Source of the DNA: Pseudarthrobacter polychromogenes
GTDB taxonomy: Bacteria; Actinomycetota; Actinomycetes; Actinomycetales; Micrococcaceae
Direction: 5' to 3'
Length of the DNA: 48,748 nt
NCBI RefSeq assembly: GCF_014644495.1
Contig: NZ_BMKU01000018.1
Span: 1-48,748, forward strand
Part shown: positions 1 to 8,843 of the stretch, in pieces
Position numbering within the stretch: position 1 is the stretch's first letter
Layout of the letters: each line of letters opens with the position of its first letter
The notes under the pieces: model-generated
Told to the model about the DNA's origin: nothing
Database searches by the model: none
What the model saw: only the letters and a program-made list of their open reading frames with translations
Position numbers and translations under genes: made by a program

Positions 1-12
1 TAGCATTAGGTA

Positions 13-28
13 TCGAACATATATTCGA
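13..28. promoter_or_regulatory. LexA (SOS) box
   Basis: The sequence TCGAACATATATTCGA is a near-perfect match to the actinobacterial SOS box (TCGAAC-N4-GTTCGA), with one departure in the right half. It lies about 140 bases upstream of a Y-family polymerase gene, the expected target of LexA. The site is seen directly; LexA binding and damage induction are inferred. Confidence 0.8.
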
Positions 29-41
29 CAAAGGGCGTGTC

Positions 42-170
42 ATGAGCATCTCGATGGGTCAATCTGTGCTAAGCGAAGTGCCCCCTACCAGCTCACGAGG
101 AGGGAAAAGCGCGGGCATCAAAAACGCGCATTACCGGCATAACCGGTGGCGTCCGGAGGCTCGGCGATGA
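42..170 (+). CDS. Possible 42-residue leader ORF upstream of umuC
   Basis: A short open frame begins 13 bases after the LexA box and ends in a TGA that shares ATGA with the polymerase start at 167. The peptide starts MSISMGQSVL, ends in a basic stretch (RWRPEARR) and resembles nothing I know. It is not recognisable as UmuD: it is far too short and has no Ser/Lys protease region. It could be a translational leader coupling ribosomes into umuC, a remnant of a deleted umuD, or chance. No convincing Shine-Dalgarno precedes its ATG. Confidence 0.3.
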   Translation: MSISMGQSVLSEVPPTSSRGGKSAGIKNAHYRHNRWRPEARR

Positions 171-1465
171 GCAAGCCTGCCCTCATGCGGCAGATGCCGC
201 AGATCGCCCACGTGGACGTCAACTGCTTCTACGCCTCGGCGGAACGTGCCTTCGATCCTTCACTGGAGGGCAGGCCGCTCGTGGTGCTGTCCAACAATGA
301 CGGCTGCGCCGTGACCCGCTCCCCCGAAGCGAAAGCCCTAGGCATTGCCACCGGCGAGCCATGGTTCAAACTCGCGCCCCGCGCGAAGGAATGGGGGCTG
401 GTGGCCAAGTCCAGCAACTACGAGCTCTACGGGGACATCAGCGCCCGGGTCATGGAGCTGCTCGGCAGGTACTCGGCGTGGCTGGAGGTTTACAGCATCG
501 ACGAGGCCTTCCTCGGGGTGAAAGGTGAGCCGGAGCAGCTGCTGGCTCTGGGCAGGACCATGAAGAACGCCGTCCGCCGCAACGTCGGCGTGCCGGTATG
601 TGTTGGAATCGCACCCACCAAAACGCTGGCCAAGTTGTGCAACAAGTGGGCCAAGAACAACCCCGCGTTTGGCGGGGTATGCCACTGGGACAGCGTTCCT
701 GCTGCCGTGCGGGAGCAACTGCTGGCACGCCTGTCCGTCGAGGAAATCTGGGGCATCGCCGGCCGCCTGGCCGGGCGCCTGAACGCAATCGGCATCCACA
801 CCGTCCTGGACCTCGCCCGCGCCGACCCTGTGGCCATCCGGGACAAGTTCTCGGTGGTGATGATGCGCACCGTCCTGGAGCTCAACGGGACACCCTGCAT
901 CCCCATGGAGGAGGAACGCCTGGGCCGGGACCAGCTGATCTTCTCGCGTTCCTTCGCCACCCCGGTCACCACCGCTGCCGGGCTGCGGCAGGTCCTCAGC
1001 ATCTACGGCCAGAATGCGAGCGCGCGGCTGGCCAAACATGGGCTGCAGGCGAAAGTCCTCACGGCATTCGCCGGCACCTCACCCTTCAGCGGACAGGAAC
1101 AGTCCTATCCGTCGGTGTGCGTCCCGCTGCCGATGCCCACAGCGGACCCGCTCCTGCTCACCAAGGCGGCGCACGCCCTGCTGCCCAACATCCGCGAAGG
1201 CATCCGGTACGCCAAAGTGGGGCTCATGCTCACGGACCTGCGGCCCAGCGGCAACCAATCCCCGCTGGAACTGTTCGAGAACCGGCACGAGGAACGCCGC
1301 ATCGGCACCCTCCTGGAAGACGTGAGCAGCCGCTTCGGACGCGGCTCCATTGGCCTGGGCCACGGCGGGATCAAAACGGGCCTGGACTGGACCATGAAAC
1401 GGAACATGCGCTCGCCCCGCTACACCACCCACTGGGACGAACTCCCGCTCGTCAAAGCCGCCTAA
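167..1465 (+). CDS. umuC: Y-family DNA polymerase (UmuC/DNA polymerase V catalytic subunit type)
   Basis: Error-prone translesion DNA polymerase of 432 residues. The N-terminus carries the Y-family metal-binding motif DVNCFYASAE, and the second catalytic motif YSIDEAF lies near residue 115. A UmuC-type C-terminal region follows, with no LexA-like protease domain. The ATG at 167 is preferred to the upstream GTG at 146 because GGAGG stands 7 bases before it. A LexA box upstream predicts induction by DNA damage. No umuD is visible, although the window begins just upstream, so a partner may be elsewhere or absent. The next gene is convergent. Confidence 0.92.
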   Translation: MSKPALMRQMPQIAHVDVNCFYASAERAFDPSLEGRPLVVLSNNDGCAVTRSPEAKALGIATGEPWFKLAPRAKEWGLVAKSSNYELYGDISARVMELLGRYSAWLEVYSIDEAFLGVKGEPEQLLALGRTMKNAVRRNVGVPVCVGIAPTKTLAKLCNKWAKNNPAFGGVCHWDSVPAAVREQLLARLSVEEIWGIAGRLAGRLNAIGIHTVLDLARADPVAIRDKFSVVMMRTVLELNGTPCIPMEEERLGRDQLIFSRSFATPVTTAAGLRQVLSIYGQNASARLAKHGLQAKVLTAFAGTSPFSGQEQSYPSVCVPLPMPTADPLLLTKAAHALLPNIREGIRYAKVGLMLTDLRPSGNQSPLELFENRHEERRIGTLLEDVSSRFGRGSIGLGHGGIKTGLDWTMKRNMRSPRYTTHWDELPLVKAA

Positions 1466-1475
1466 ACGGATGTTG

Positions 1476-1506
1476 CCTACGCCGCCCGGGCGCCCAGCGC
1501 CGTAGG
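1476..1506. terminator. Hairpin between convergent genes
   Basis: CCTACG and CGTAGG arms flank a GC-rich core that extends the stem by three more pairs after one mismatch. It sits between the stops of umuC and the convergent SRPBCC gene, so it may end transcription in both directions. There is no T-run, which is common in high-GC actinobacteria. Confidence 0.45.
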
Positions 1507-1965
1507 TTAGACCCGAGCTTCGGCGAGGTCCTTGAGTTTGGCGAGGGCCACGGGCCAAGTGTCATTCAGCATGGCCGCCCACTCGTCCACGCTGTCAAGC
1601 TCCACCTCGACCCTCGTCACCCCGTCAGCTTCGGTGAATGAATAGTTTTCGTGGGCTCCGATGAATTTCTTCGCCGCATCGCTTGTCCTGTCCTCCACAC
1701 CATCGACGATCTGGCCGAGATATCGCAGGGAGACGAACTCATGCGGCCGGCAGTCCTCAACTGTTGCGATCATCCCTCCCACGGACCCCTCACCGTCCGG
1801 GCCGAGGAATCGAATCTCGCTGCCCGTGTTCCAGTCGCCCTCATAGAAGGAACCTGTCTCGCTGAAGGCACTCGTCCATTCCCGGTACGTGGCGTCATCG
1901 AGCATCGTTGCCCAGACCGTTTGGGCGGGAGCCTTGATATTCACCTCAAATTTCAGCTTTTCCAT
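1507..1965 (-). CDS. SRPBCC (START-like, AHSA1/polyketide-cyclase type) domain protein
   Basis: A 152-residue single-domain protein. The start MEKLKFEVNIKAPAQTVWATM, followed by a W-T-S-A-F segment and a C-terminal helix (WPVALAKLKDLAEA), is typical of the helix-grip fold of the SRPBCC superfamily, which encloses hydrophobic ligands. No catalytic function can be assigned. It is transcribed alone, convergent with umuC, with a hairpin directly after its stop. Length is normal for the family. Confidence 0.85.
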   Translation of the reverse strand: MEKLKFEVNIKAPAQTVWATMLDDATYREWTSAFSETGSFYEGDWNTGSEIRFLGPDGEGSVGGMIATVEDCRPHEFVSLRYLGQIVDGVEDRTSDAAKKFIGAHENYSFTEADGVTRVEVELDSVDEWAAMLNDTWPVALAKLKDLAEARV

Positions 1966-2212
1966 GCCTGATCGTACGTCCGCTTCGGCACCCGGAAACA
2001 GGCCCGAGTGACCGGCAACCTATGGGGACTCATTGCACAGGGGCGCTCCTTCGGGCGCACTGGAAAAAGACGTCCCGCGACGTTTCTTGTCGCTGTGCTA
2101 CGCCTTGTTGAGCCCACGCGACCTCCCGTGAACGCCCGCTACGGGAATGATTGTGGCGCTGCCGGGCGCTCCGTAATCTCGTCTCAGCATCCGCCCCAGC
2201 AAAGGAACTCCA

Positions 2213-3400
2213 GTGTCAGATCCGTCCAGCCAAAGCCCCAAGAAGCCGCAGGACCAGCAAAGCTCCACCCGCATCGTGGCCGGCCAGTCCGCCGCTCCCA
2301 AGCGGCCGCTAGGGCTGAAGGTAGGCATCGCCGTCGGTATCCTTGCCCTCATTGGCGGGGGCGCCGCCGTCGCCTCCGCCGTGAACGGCGGGACCCCCGC
2401 GGCAGTGCAGGAGACCGCCCCCGCCGGCAACCCCGCCGCGGAACTCAAGCTTGGATACTTCGGCAACGTCACCCACGCACCCGCCCTGGTGGGGGTCAGC
2501 CAGGGGTACATCGCGGAGGAGCTCGGCGGCACCAGGCTCAGCACCCAGGTGTTCAACGCGGGCCCGGCCGCGATCGAGGCCCTGAACGCCGGTGCCATCG
2601 ATGCCACGTACATCGGCCCGAATCCCGCCATCAACTCGTTCGTGAAGAGCGGCGGCGAGTCGGTGAACATCATCGCCGGCGCTGCCGCCGGCGGCGCCCA
2701 GCTGGTGGTGAAGCCGGAGATCAGCTCCGCCGCGGACCTGAGGGGCAAAACCCTTGCCTCCCCGCAGCTCGGCGGGACGCAGGACGTGGCCCTCCGCGCC
2801 TGGCTGGCCTCCCAGGGCTACAAGACCAACGTTGACGGCAGCGGCGACGTGGCTATCAACCCGACCGAGAACGCCCAGACGCTGAAGCTCTTCCAGGACG
2901 GAAAGCTCGACGGCGCGTGGCTGCCTGAGCCGTGGGCCTCACGCCTGGTGCTCACTGCCGGAGCCAAGGTCCTGGTGGACGAAAAGGACCTGTGGGACGG
3001 CTCGCTGTCCGGCAAACCGGGCGAGTTCCCCACCACCATCCTGATCGTCAACCAGAAGTTCGCCGCCGACCACCCGGACACTGTGAAAGCGCTGCTCAAG
3101 GGCCACGTGAAGTCAGTCGAGTGGCTGAACAGTGCGGCCGATGGCGAAAAGGCCAGCGTCATCAACGCTGCCCTCAAGGAAGCCGCGGGCGCCGAGCTGA
3201 AGGCCGACGTCATCGACCGCTCGCTGAAGAACATTGTGTTCACCGTGGACCCGCTGGCCGGAACCTACGAAAAGCTCCTGGCCGACGGCGTCGCTGCCGG
3301 CACCACCAAGCAGGCCGACATCAATGGCATCTTCAACCTCACCGCCCTCAATGAGGTAACGGGCGAGAAGACCTCGGCTGCCGGGCTGGGGAAGGAGTAA
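2213..3400 (+). CDS. ABC transporter substrate-binding protein, SsuA/TauA (NitT/TauT) type
   Basis: A 395-residue extracytoplasmic binding protein. It has a long charged N-terminus, one hydrophobic segment at about residues 34-57 (GLKVGIAVGILALIGGG) that serves as signal or anchor, and then the periplasmic-binding fold. Motifs fit the sulfonate/taurine/nitrate group: KLGYFGNVTHAPALVG, then DATYIGPNPAINSF, and later LDGAWLPEPWASRL. Translation starts at GTG 2213 with AAAGGA 7 bases upstream. No ATPase or permease gene adjoins it: the next gene is convergent 24 bases away. It is therefore an orphan component here and must use a permease encoded elsewhere. The ligand (sulfonate or other) is inferred only from family. 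Confidence 0.85.
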   Translation: MSDPSSQSPKKPQDQQSSTRIVAGQSAAPKRPLGLKVGIAVGILALIGGGAAVASAVNGGTPAAVQETAPAGNPAAELKLGYFGNVTHAPALVGVSQGYIAEELGGTRLSTQVFNAGPAAIEALNAGAIDATYIGPNPAINSFVKSGGESVNIIAGAAAGGAQLVVKPEISSAADLRGKTLASPQLGGTQDVALRAWLASQGYKTNVDGSGDVAINPTENAQTLKLFQDGKLDGAWLPEPWASRLVLTAGAKVLVDEKDLWDGSLSGKPGEFPTTILIVNQKFAADHPDTVKALLKGHVKSVEWLNSAADGEKASVINAALKEAAGAELKADVIDRSLKNIVFTVDPLAGTYEKLLADGVAAGTTKQADINGIFNLTALNEVTGEKTSAAGLGKE

Positions 3401-3423
3401 ACGCCAAGCCCCACCAGTTCTGC

Positions 3424-4368
3424 CTACTCCCCCAGGACCGCGTCCAGCTCCGCCCGCGTGGGCGGGTTGGCGCCGGGCCGGGAAACTGTCACCGCGGCGG
3501 CCCGGGCAGCATGTGCCAGGAGTTCCGCCAACCCCTCGGCGGGCAGTTCGCGAAGGTCCTTCCGGTTCTGGGCACCGTCCAGGCCGCGGTCCACCAGGCC
3601 TGAGAGCAGCGCCGCCATAAATGAGTCCCCTGCCCCCACGGTGTCCGCCACCTCAACCCGGGGTGCCGGCACCTTGGCTTCACCGGCGTGGCACACTCCC
3701 CAGGGCCCGTCGGCACCGCGCGTGACCACCACCATGGCCGGCCCTTCGGTTCCGCCCAGGGACAACCAGCGGCGCGCCGCATCCAGCACGTCCATGTCCG
3801 GGTACAGCCAGGCCAGGTCCTCATCGGAGGCCTTGACCACGTCCGCCAGGGTCACGAACTTTTCCGTGTGCCGGCGCGCGTAGTCCACGTCAGTGATGAT
3901 GCTGGGCCGGCAGTTGGGGTCGAAGCTGATGGTGGCGTGCGGGTGGGCGTATTCGACGGCGGCCAGCACGTCCGTCGCGCCGGGCGCCAGCATGGTGGCG
4001 ATGGAGCCGGTGTGCAGCAGGGTGGTGCCCTGCAGCATGAAGGCGAGCCGGTCGGCGATGCCGGGAAGCTCCCAGGTGAGGTCGAACGTGTAGGTGGCGG
4101 CGCCGTCGTCGTCAATGAGGGCGGTGGCCACGCTGGTGGGCAGGTCATCGGGGCCCATTGGAATCATGACGGAGCTGGCGCGCAGGTGCGCGGCCACCGA
4201 ATCGCCGTAGGCGTCGCGGCCGTACCGGCCGATGAACTGCACCGGGTGGTCGAGGCGGGCCAGGCCCACCGCCACGTTCAGCGGGCTGCCGCCCACGTGG
4301 GCCTCAATTCCCGAGGCGCGCTGGACAACGTCAACAAGGCCTTCGCCAATAACAGTGAGCATGGTCAT
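3424..4368 (-). CDS. PfkB-family carbohydrate kinase (fructokinase-like)
   Basis: A 314-residue sugar kinase of the ribokinase/PfkB family. It has the N-terminal glycine-rich substrate loop (GGSPLNVAVGLARL, about residues 27-40) and the C-terminal anion hole with catalytic Asp in DTVGAGDSFMAAL (about residues 242-254). Similarity to ScrK/FrkA-type fructokinases is suggested by the start MLTVIGEGLVDVV. It is probably co-oriented with the DUF1349 and hydrolase genes upstream. An alternative start four codons downstream (the second Met) is possible because no clear Shine-Dalgarno is visible before either. Phosphorylation of fructose is the likeliest activity but is not proven by sequence alone. 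Confidence 0.85.
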   Translation of the reverse strand: MTMLTVIGEGLVDVVQRASGIEAHVGGSPLNVAVGLARLDHPVQFIGRYGRDAYGDSVAAHLRASSVMIPMGPDDLPTSVATALIDDDGAATYTFDLTWELPGIADRLAFMLQGTTLLHTGSIATMLAPGATDVLAAVEYAHPHATISFDPNCRPSIITDVDYARRHTEKFVTLADVVKASDEDLAWLYPDMDVLDAARRWLSLGGTEGPAMVVVTRGADGPWGVCHAGEAKVPAPRVEVADTVGAGDSFMAALLSGLVDRGLDGAQNRKDLRELPAEGLAELLAHAARAAAVTVSRPGANPPTRAELDAVLGE

Positions 4369-4446
4369 ACTCTGCCAGAAGGAGGGCAGCTGACGCTGTC
4401 CGTGACGACAGCCGCGGTGCCAGGGGCCAGCCAGCCAGCCAGCGGG

Positions 4447-5022
4447 TCAGTGCAGGGCGCCGTCGGGTTGCGTGGTCCGCCAGGCATGGAAGGGCACGGC
4501 CAGGCCCGCCCTGGTCGGGGCGCAGATAAAGGGGCCAGCGTGGGCTTCCTCCGCAGGATCGAGCGGAACCACCCGGACCAGCTGCAGGGCCCCGTCCCCT
4601 GCCTGAGCCCGGATGGTCAGTGCGTCGCCGCTGCGGCTGATCCGGACGAGGACCCGGCTTCCCTTCCAGGCCGGAACCGGAGCCAGGGACCAGTCGGACA
4701 TCCCGTCGGTGACCACCGCCCCCACCTGGCAGGCGCCGTCGGCGAATTCGACGCCGGCCTTGACCCACCGCTCGGCGGAAACGCGCACGAAGATCCCGGC
4801 CTGGTCGAACTGCTCCGAGAAGCCTGCGGTGAATTCCACCTCCACCGCGGAATCTGGCGGGAACGGAGCCAGAAGCGCGTGCTCGCTCTCATGGATAAAG
4901 CCATACGACGTAATCCGCCAGGCGTCGCTGCCCTCTTTGGCAGTGACCAGCAGATCCGTGCCCTGCTCGACGGCGGAAACGGGCGGGTGGGTCCAGGCGC
5001 CTTGCGACCAGGGAATGTCCAT
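4447..5022 (-). CDS. DUF1349 (concanavalin-like beta-sandwich) domain protein
   Basis: A 191-residue protein starting MDIPWSQGAWTHPP. It has alternating beta strands and motifs typical of DUF1349 proteins (FDQAGIFVRVSAERWVKAGVEF and VLVRISRSGDALTIRAQ), a fold related to concanavalin/LamG sandwiches that often binds carbohydrate. The ATG at 5022 is chosen over a longer frame from 5124 because the longer version would overlap the next gene and its extra N-terminus has no family character. It sits 78 bases upstream of the sugar kinase in the same orientation, so a carbohydrate-related role is plausible but not shown. Confidence 0.8.
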   Translation of the reverse strand: MDIPWSQGAWTHPPVSAVEQGTDLLVTAKEGSDAWRITSYGFIHESEHALLAPFPPDSAVEVEFTAGFSEQFDQAGIFVRVSAERWVKAGVEFADGACQVGAVVTDGMSDWSLAPVPAWKGSRVLVRISRSGDALTIRAQAGDGALQLVRVVPLDPAEEAHAGPFICAPTRAGLAVPFHAWRTTQPDGALH

Positions 5023-5071
5023 GGCCGCCACTGTACTGCAGGACGGCGGACCGCTTTTGCTTCTGCTGCGC

Positions 5072-5872
5072 TCAGCCCAGCAGCTCCCGGACGAGTTCCC
5101 GGCAGGTTTCGTAGGCCGGGGCATGGGGATCGATCAAAGCGAAGTGGTCCCCGGGCACCGTCACGAGCCGCGTCGGCACCGGCCCGGGCCCGCTCGCCTC
5201 CACATAGGAGGTGGACATCGCCAGCGGCACGTCCTCGTCCTCCGTGGCATGGACGGCGTGGACGGGAATGTCCAGGGGCAGCGCGGCCATGGGGTCCGCG
5301 TACCGGTACCGGCCGGGGAATTCCGACGACGGCCCGCCCAGGAAGTTGGCCACGGCACCATCGCTGAGGTTCAGCTTTTCCGCTTCGGCCAGATCCAGGA
5401 CGCCGGACTGGCTCACCACCCCGGTGAGGCGGACGCCGTCGTCCTTCACTGCAGCCTCGCGGTGCTCGGCTTCCAACTCCAGCCGGGGCAGCCGGTCGCG
5501 GCCCGCCGCCCACACCGCGAGATGCCCTCCGGCGGAGTGGCCCAGCGCCACCACCTTGGCCAGCTCCAGGGCATGGGGACCCGCCAACTCCTGCAGTTTG
5601 TCGATGCCCGCCAGGATGTCCCGGAACGTACGCGGCCAGCCGCCGCCATTCCCTGCCCGGCGGTACTCCAGGTTCCAGGCCGCCATCCCGTGCGCCGCGA
5701 GGTCCCCAGCCAGCGGCTCCCCCAGCTCTGTCCCGTACTTTGACCGCCAGTAGCCTCCATGGATCACCACCACCACACCCCGGTGGGCACCGCCGTCGGG
5801 CAGGTCAGGGAGGAACAGCTCACCCCACTGGCTGGGGTCCTCACCGTAGTAATGCCTATGCCGCTGCACCAT
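5072..5872 (-). CDS. Alpha/beta hydrolase, kynurenine-formamidase/esterase-like
   Basis: A serine hydrolase of about 266 residues. It shows the HGGYWRSKYG oxyanion motif near residue 38, the nucleophile elbow GHSAGGH near residue 112, an acidic residue in the TEDEDVPL segment, and the catalytic His in GDHFALIDP near the end. The HGG-Y-W arrangement resembles bacterial kynurenine formamidases and carboxylesterases. I place the start at ATG 5872 (MVQRHRHYYGED), since the 30 extra residues of the longer frame (from 5962) look non-native; the longer start remains possible. It is followed 49 bases later by the DUF1349 gene. The substrate is unknown. Confidence 0.82.
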   Translation of the reverse strand: MVQRHRHYYGEDPSQWGELFLPDLPDGGAHRGVVVVIHGGYWRSKYGTELGEPLAGDLAAHGMAAWNLEYRRAGNGGGWPRTFRDILAGIDKLQELAGPHALELAKVVALGHSAGGHLAVWAAGRDRLPRLELEAEHREAAVKDDGVRLTGVVSQSGVLDLAEAEKLNLSDGAVANFLGGPSSEFPGRYRYADPMAALPLDIPVHAVHATEDEDVPLAMSTSYVEASGPGPVPTRLVTVPGDHFALIDPHAPAYETCRELVRELLG

Positions 5873-5977
5873 GTGCCGAGCGTACCGCCAGCCAATGACA
5901 AAGCCCGTTGCCGTGCCATCCGCGCACTGCCATTCTGGGTGAATCCGCACTCCAGAACCCAATGAAGGGACAGGAAA

Positions 5978-6304
5978 ATGCCTCTGTATTTGTCAAGGTT
6001 CAGCTACACACCGGAGACCTGGGGCCGGCTGATCAACAACCCCGAAGACCGGCGGAAAGCCGCGCAGGCGTACATCGAATCGGTAGGCGGAAAGCTGCAC
6101 GGATTCTGGTATGCCTTCGGCAGCCATGACGGCTACAACCTGTGGGAAGCGCCGGACAACGTCTCCATGGCAGCGGTGGCACTGGCCATCAGCGGAGGCG
6201 GTGCGCTGAGCACGTTCGAAACCACGGTGCTGATGAGTGTGGAGGAGACCATGGAAGCCCTGCAGAAAGCCGGTGAGATTAGGTACCGACCTCCCGGCTC
6301 CTGA
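5978..6304 (+). CDS. GYD-domain protein
   Basis: A 108-residue protein of the GYD family (named for a Gly-Tyr-Asp motif). Here the sequence reads FGSHDGYNLWEAPDN around residue 50, with the family N-terminus YLSRFSYTPETW and a C-terminal ETMEALQKA helix. Members are small ferredoxin-like-fold proteins of unknown function. The start is supported by an AGGGACAGGAAA stretch immediately upstream. The downstream aldehyde dehydrogenase begins 77 bases later, so co-transcription is possible. Confidence 0.85.
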   Translation: MPLYLSRFSYTPETWGRLINNPEDRRKAAQAYIESVGGKLHGFWYAFGSHDGYNLWEAPDNVSMAAVALAISGGGALSTFETTVLMSVEETMEALQKAGEIRYRPPGS

Positions 6305-6381
6305 ATTCCCGGGCGCTGCCGGACCCATGTGCCCTTCTGCGGCTAGGCTCGGAAATTACATTGCCGCCAAAGGGGACCACA

Positions 6382-7962
6382 ATGACCAGCACCACCGAGC
6401 CGGGGACCACGCCGGCAGCAACCGGCCGAAAGCTTGCAGTACCGGCGGATCTTTACCACCTGCCGGTACTGGTGACCTGCGGACCGGGCCGGGCAACGCA
6501 GGCCTCCCATTCCCCGGTGGACGGCAGCCTGGTGGGCGCAGTCCCCGTCTGCACGCCGGATGACGTGGCGGCCGCCGTCGAAAGTGCCCGGGCAGCCCAG
6601 CGGGAGTGGGCCGCCGTTCCCCTCCGCGAGCGCCGCGCCGTCGTCGGGCGCTTCCATGCGCTGCTGCTCCAGCGGGATGCGGAGATCCTGGACCTGGTCC
6701 AGGCGGAGAGCGGCAAGTCGCGGCTCAATGCCTTCGAGGAGCTCGCGGACGCCGCCCTGACCGCCGCCTACTACCGGCGCACGGCCGGACGATTCCTCCG
6801 TCCCGCCCGCCGCACGGGAGCGGCGCCGGGCCTGACACGGACGGTGGAGTACCGGATCCCCAAGGGCGTGGTGGGCATCATCAGCCCGTGGAACTATCCC
6901 CTGACCCTCGCCGTCTCGGATGCGATCCCCGCCCTGCTGGCCGGCAACGCCTGTGTCCTCAAGCCCGACTCCCAGACCCCGTTCACGGCACTGCTCGCCC
7001 TGGAGCTGCTGCGGGAGGCCGGGCTTCCGCAGGACCTGTTCCAGATCGTGACCGGGGACGGGCCGTCGCTGGGCCCCGCGCTGATCAACGGCGCAGACTT
7101 CCTCATGTTCACGGGATCCTCGGAGACAGGGAAGGTGGTGGCACAGCAGTGCGCGGAGCGGCTGATCGGCTTCTCGGGTGAGCTCGGCGGGAAGAATGCC
7201 ACGCTGGTCCTCGCCGACGCGGACCTGGACAAGGCGGCCAGGGGTGCCGCGCAGGGCTGCTTCTCCAACTCCGGCCAGCTGTGCATCAGCATGGAACGCA
7301 TCTACGTCCACCGCGCGGTCTTCGACGACTTCCTGGCAACCTTTACTGAACAGGTGGAGGGAATCCGGTTGGGTGCCGGCCCGGGCTGGGACATCGATAT
7401 GGGCTCGCTGACGGGCCAACGGCAGCTGGACCGGGTCAGCGCGCATGTGGAGGACGCGCGGGCGAAGGGAGCCCGCGTCATCACGGGCGGGCGCCCCCGG
7501 CCGGACCTTGGCCCGTTCTTCTATGAACCCACCATCCTCACCGGCGTCACCGGGGAGATGGTGGTGGCGCGGGAGGAGACGTTCGGGCCCGTGGTGGCCG
7601 TCTACCAGGTGGAGGACAACGACGAAGCGGTGGCCCTCGCCAACGACTCCCATTACGGACTCAACGCCAGCGTGTGGTCCGCACGGCACGGCCGGGAGGT
7701 GGGGCGGCGCCTGCTCGCCGGCACGGTCAACGTCAACGACGGCTACTCCGCGGCGTGGGCGTCCCACGATGCCCCCATGGGCGGGATGAAGGATTCCGGC
7801 GTGGGGCGGCGCCACGGCAAGGAGGGCATCCTCAAGTACACGGAAGCCCAGACAATCGCGAGCCAGCGGCTGGTTCCCGTGGGCCCTCCGCCAGGTATGA
7901 CGAACGTGCGGTATACCAGGCTGGTCAAGGGCGCGCTCACGCTGATGGGGCGGCTGCGCTGA
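6382..7962 (+). CDS. gabD2: Succinic semialdehyde dehydrogenase (NAD(P)+), GabD2 type
   Basis: A 526-residue aldehyde dehydrogenase that oxidises succinate semialdehyde to succinate. It carries the PWNYP motif, the FTGSSETGK nucleotide-binding turn, the general-base Glu in GELGGKN and the nucleophile Cys301 in SGQLCISMERIYV. The residues around the Cys and the PMGGMKDSGVGRRHG C-terminal motif match the mycobacterial GabD2 pattern as I remember it. Start ATG 6382 has AAGGGGA 6-12 bases upstream; the in-frame TTG at 6361 is rejected. Its TGA overlaps the ATG of the SDR gene (TGATG), so the two are translationally coupled. Confidence 0.9.
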   Translation: MTSTTEPGTTPAATGRKLAVPADLYHLPVLVTCGPGRATQASHSPVDGSLVGAVPVCTPDDVAAAVESARAAQREWAAVPLRERRAVVGRFHALLLQRDAEILDLVQAESGKSRLNAFEELADAALTAAYYRRTAGRFLRPARRTGAAPGLTRTVEYRIPKGVVGIISPWNYPLTLAVSDAIPALLAGNACVLKPDSQTPFTALLALELLREAGLPQDLFQIVTGDGPSLGPALINGADFLMFTGSSETGKVVAQQCAERLIGFSGELGGKNATLVLADADLDKAARGAAQGCFSNSGQLCISMERIYVHRAVFDDFLATFTEQVEGIRLGAGPGWDIDMGSLTGQRQLDRVSAHVEDARAKGARVITGGRPRPDLGPFFYEPTILTGVTGEMVVAREETFGPVVAVYQVEDNDEAVALANDSHYGLNASVWSARHGREVGRRLLAGTVNVNDGYSAAWASHDAPMGGMKDSGVGRRHGKEGILKYTEAQTIASQRLVPVGPPPGMTNVRYTRLVKGALTLMGRLR

Positions 7963-8825
7963 TGGGCGCCGGAACAGCGCTTGCCGGCAGCACCGTGCTC
8001 ATCACCGGCGGCGGCAGCGGGCTGGGCCGCCGCTTGGCCCTGGCGGCTGCCCGGCGGGGCGCCCGGGTGGTCATCTGGGATGTTTCGGCCGACGGCGGCA
8101 GGAACGTCCGCGATGAAATCCGCAGCGCCGGCGGCGTGGCGGAGACGCAGCCCGTGAACGTGGCGGACAGGGAGGCCGTGCAGGCGGCGGCCGCTGTTGC
8201 GGGTCCGGTGGACGTGCTGATCAACAACGCAGGCGTGGTCACGGGCAAGCTGCTCCTGGATGCCGCCGACGAGGATATTGAGCGGACCTTCGACGTCAAT
8301 GTCCTGGCACTGTACTGGGTGACGCGGGCGTTCCTCCCCGGCATGGCCGCCCGCGGCCGCGGCACCGTGGTGACTGTTGCCAGCGCGGCCGGGCTGGTGG
8401 GCGTCGCCAGGCAGACCGATTATTCGGCCAGCAAGTTCGCGGCGTTCGGCTTCAACGAGTCACTGCGGGCCGAGCTGCGGGCGGGCAGGACCGGCGTCGG
8501 CACCCTGGTGGTCTGCCCGTATTACATCGATACGGGCATGTTCGACGGCGTGCGGACCAGGTTCCCGCGGCTCCTCCCCATCCTGAAAGAGGAGGCGGTG
8601 GCGGCCAAGGTGCTGGACGCCGTCGAAAGCGGGCGGCAGAAGCTGGTCCTCCCGCCGTTGGTGAACCTGGTCCCGGCGGCCCGGCTGCTTCCGGTGGGGG
8701 CCTTCGACCGGCTCATGGACACCCTGCGCATCAACCGGACCATGGACCGTTTCACCGGGCGCCCCGCCGAAGTTCCGGGGGCACCCGGCGTCAAGCACGA
8801 CGACGGGAGCTACTCAGCGGGTTAG
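7962..8825 (+). CDS. SDR-family oxidoreductase (retinol-dehydrogenase-like)
   Basis: A 287-residue classical short-chain dehydrogenase. It has the TGGGSGLGR cofactor loop near residues 15-23, NNAGV near 90, and the catalytic Tyr154-x3-Lys158 in YSASKFA. The Cys-Pro-Tyr-Tyr-Ile-Asp-Thr-Gly-Met segment after the active site resembles the SDR16C/retinol dehydrogenase group. The long C-terminal tail ends in VKHDDGSYSAG. It overlaps the aldehyde dehydrogenase stop by one base, suggesting the pair oxidises an alcohol and then an aldehyde, though the substrates are unknown. A strong hairpin follows its stop. Confidence 0.85.
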   Translation: MGAGTALAGSTVLITGGGSGLGRRLALAAARRGARVVIWDVSADGGRNVRDEIRSAGGVAETQPVNVADREAVQAAAAVAGPVDVLINNAGVVTGKLLLDAADEDIERTFDVNVLALYWVTRAFLPGMAARGRGTVVTVASAAGLVGVARQTDYSASKFAAFGFNESLRAELRAGRTGVGTLVVCPYYIDTGMFDGVRTRFPRLLPILKEEAVAAKVLDAVESGRQKLVLPPLVNLVPAARLLPVGAFDRLMDTLRINRTMDRFTGRPAEVPGAPGVKHDDGSYSAG

Positions 8826-8843
8826 ACGCTCCGGGGCTTCATC

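Noticed and set aside
4426..4441. Tetranucleotide repeat (GCCA x4)
   Set aside because: It is short and in an intergenic gap; four copies are not enough to argue phase variation.
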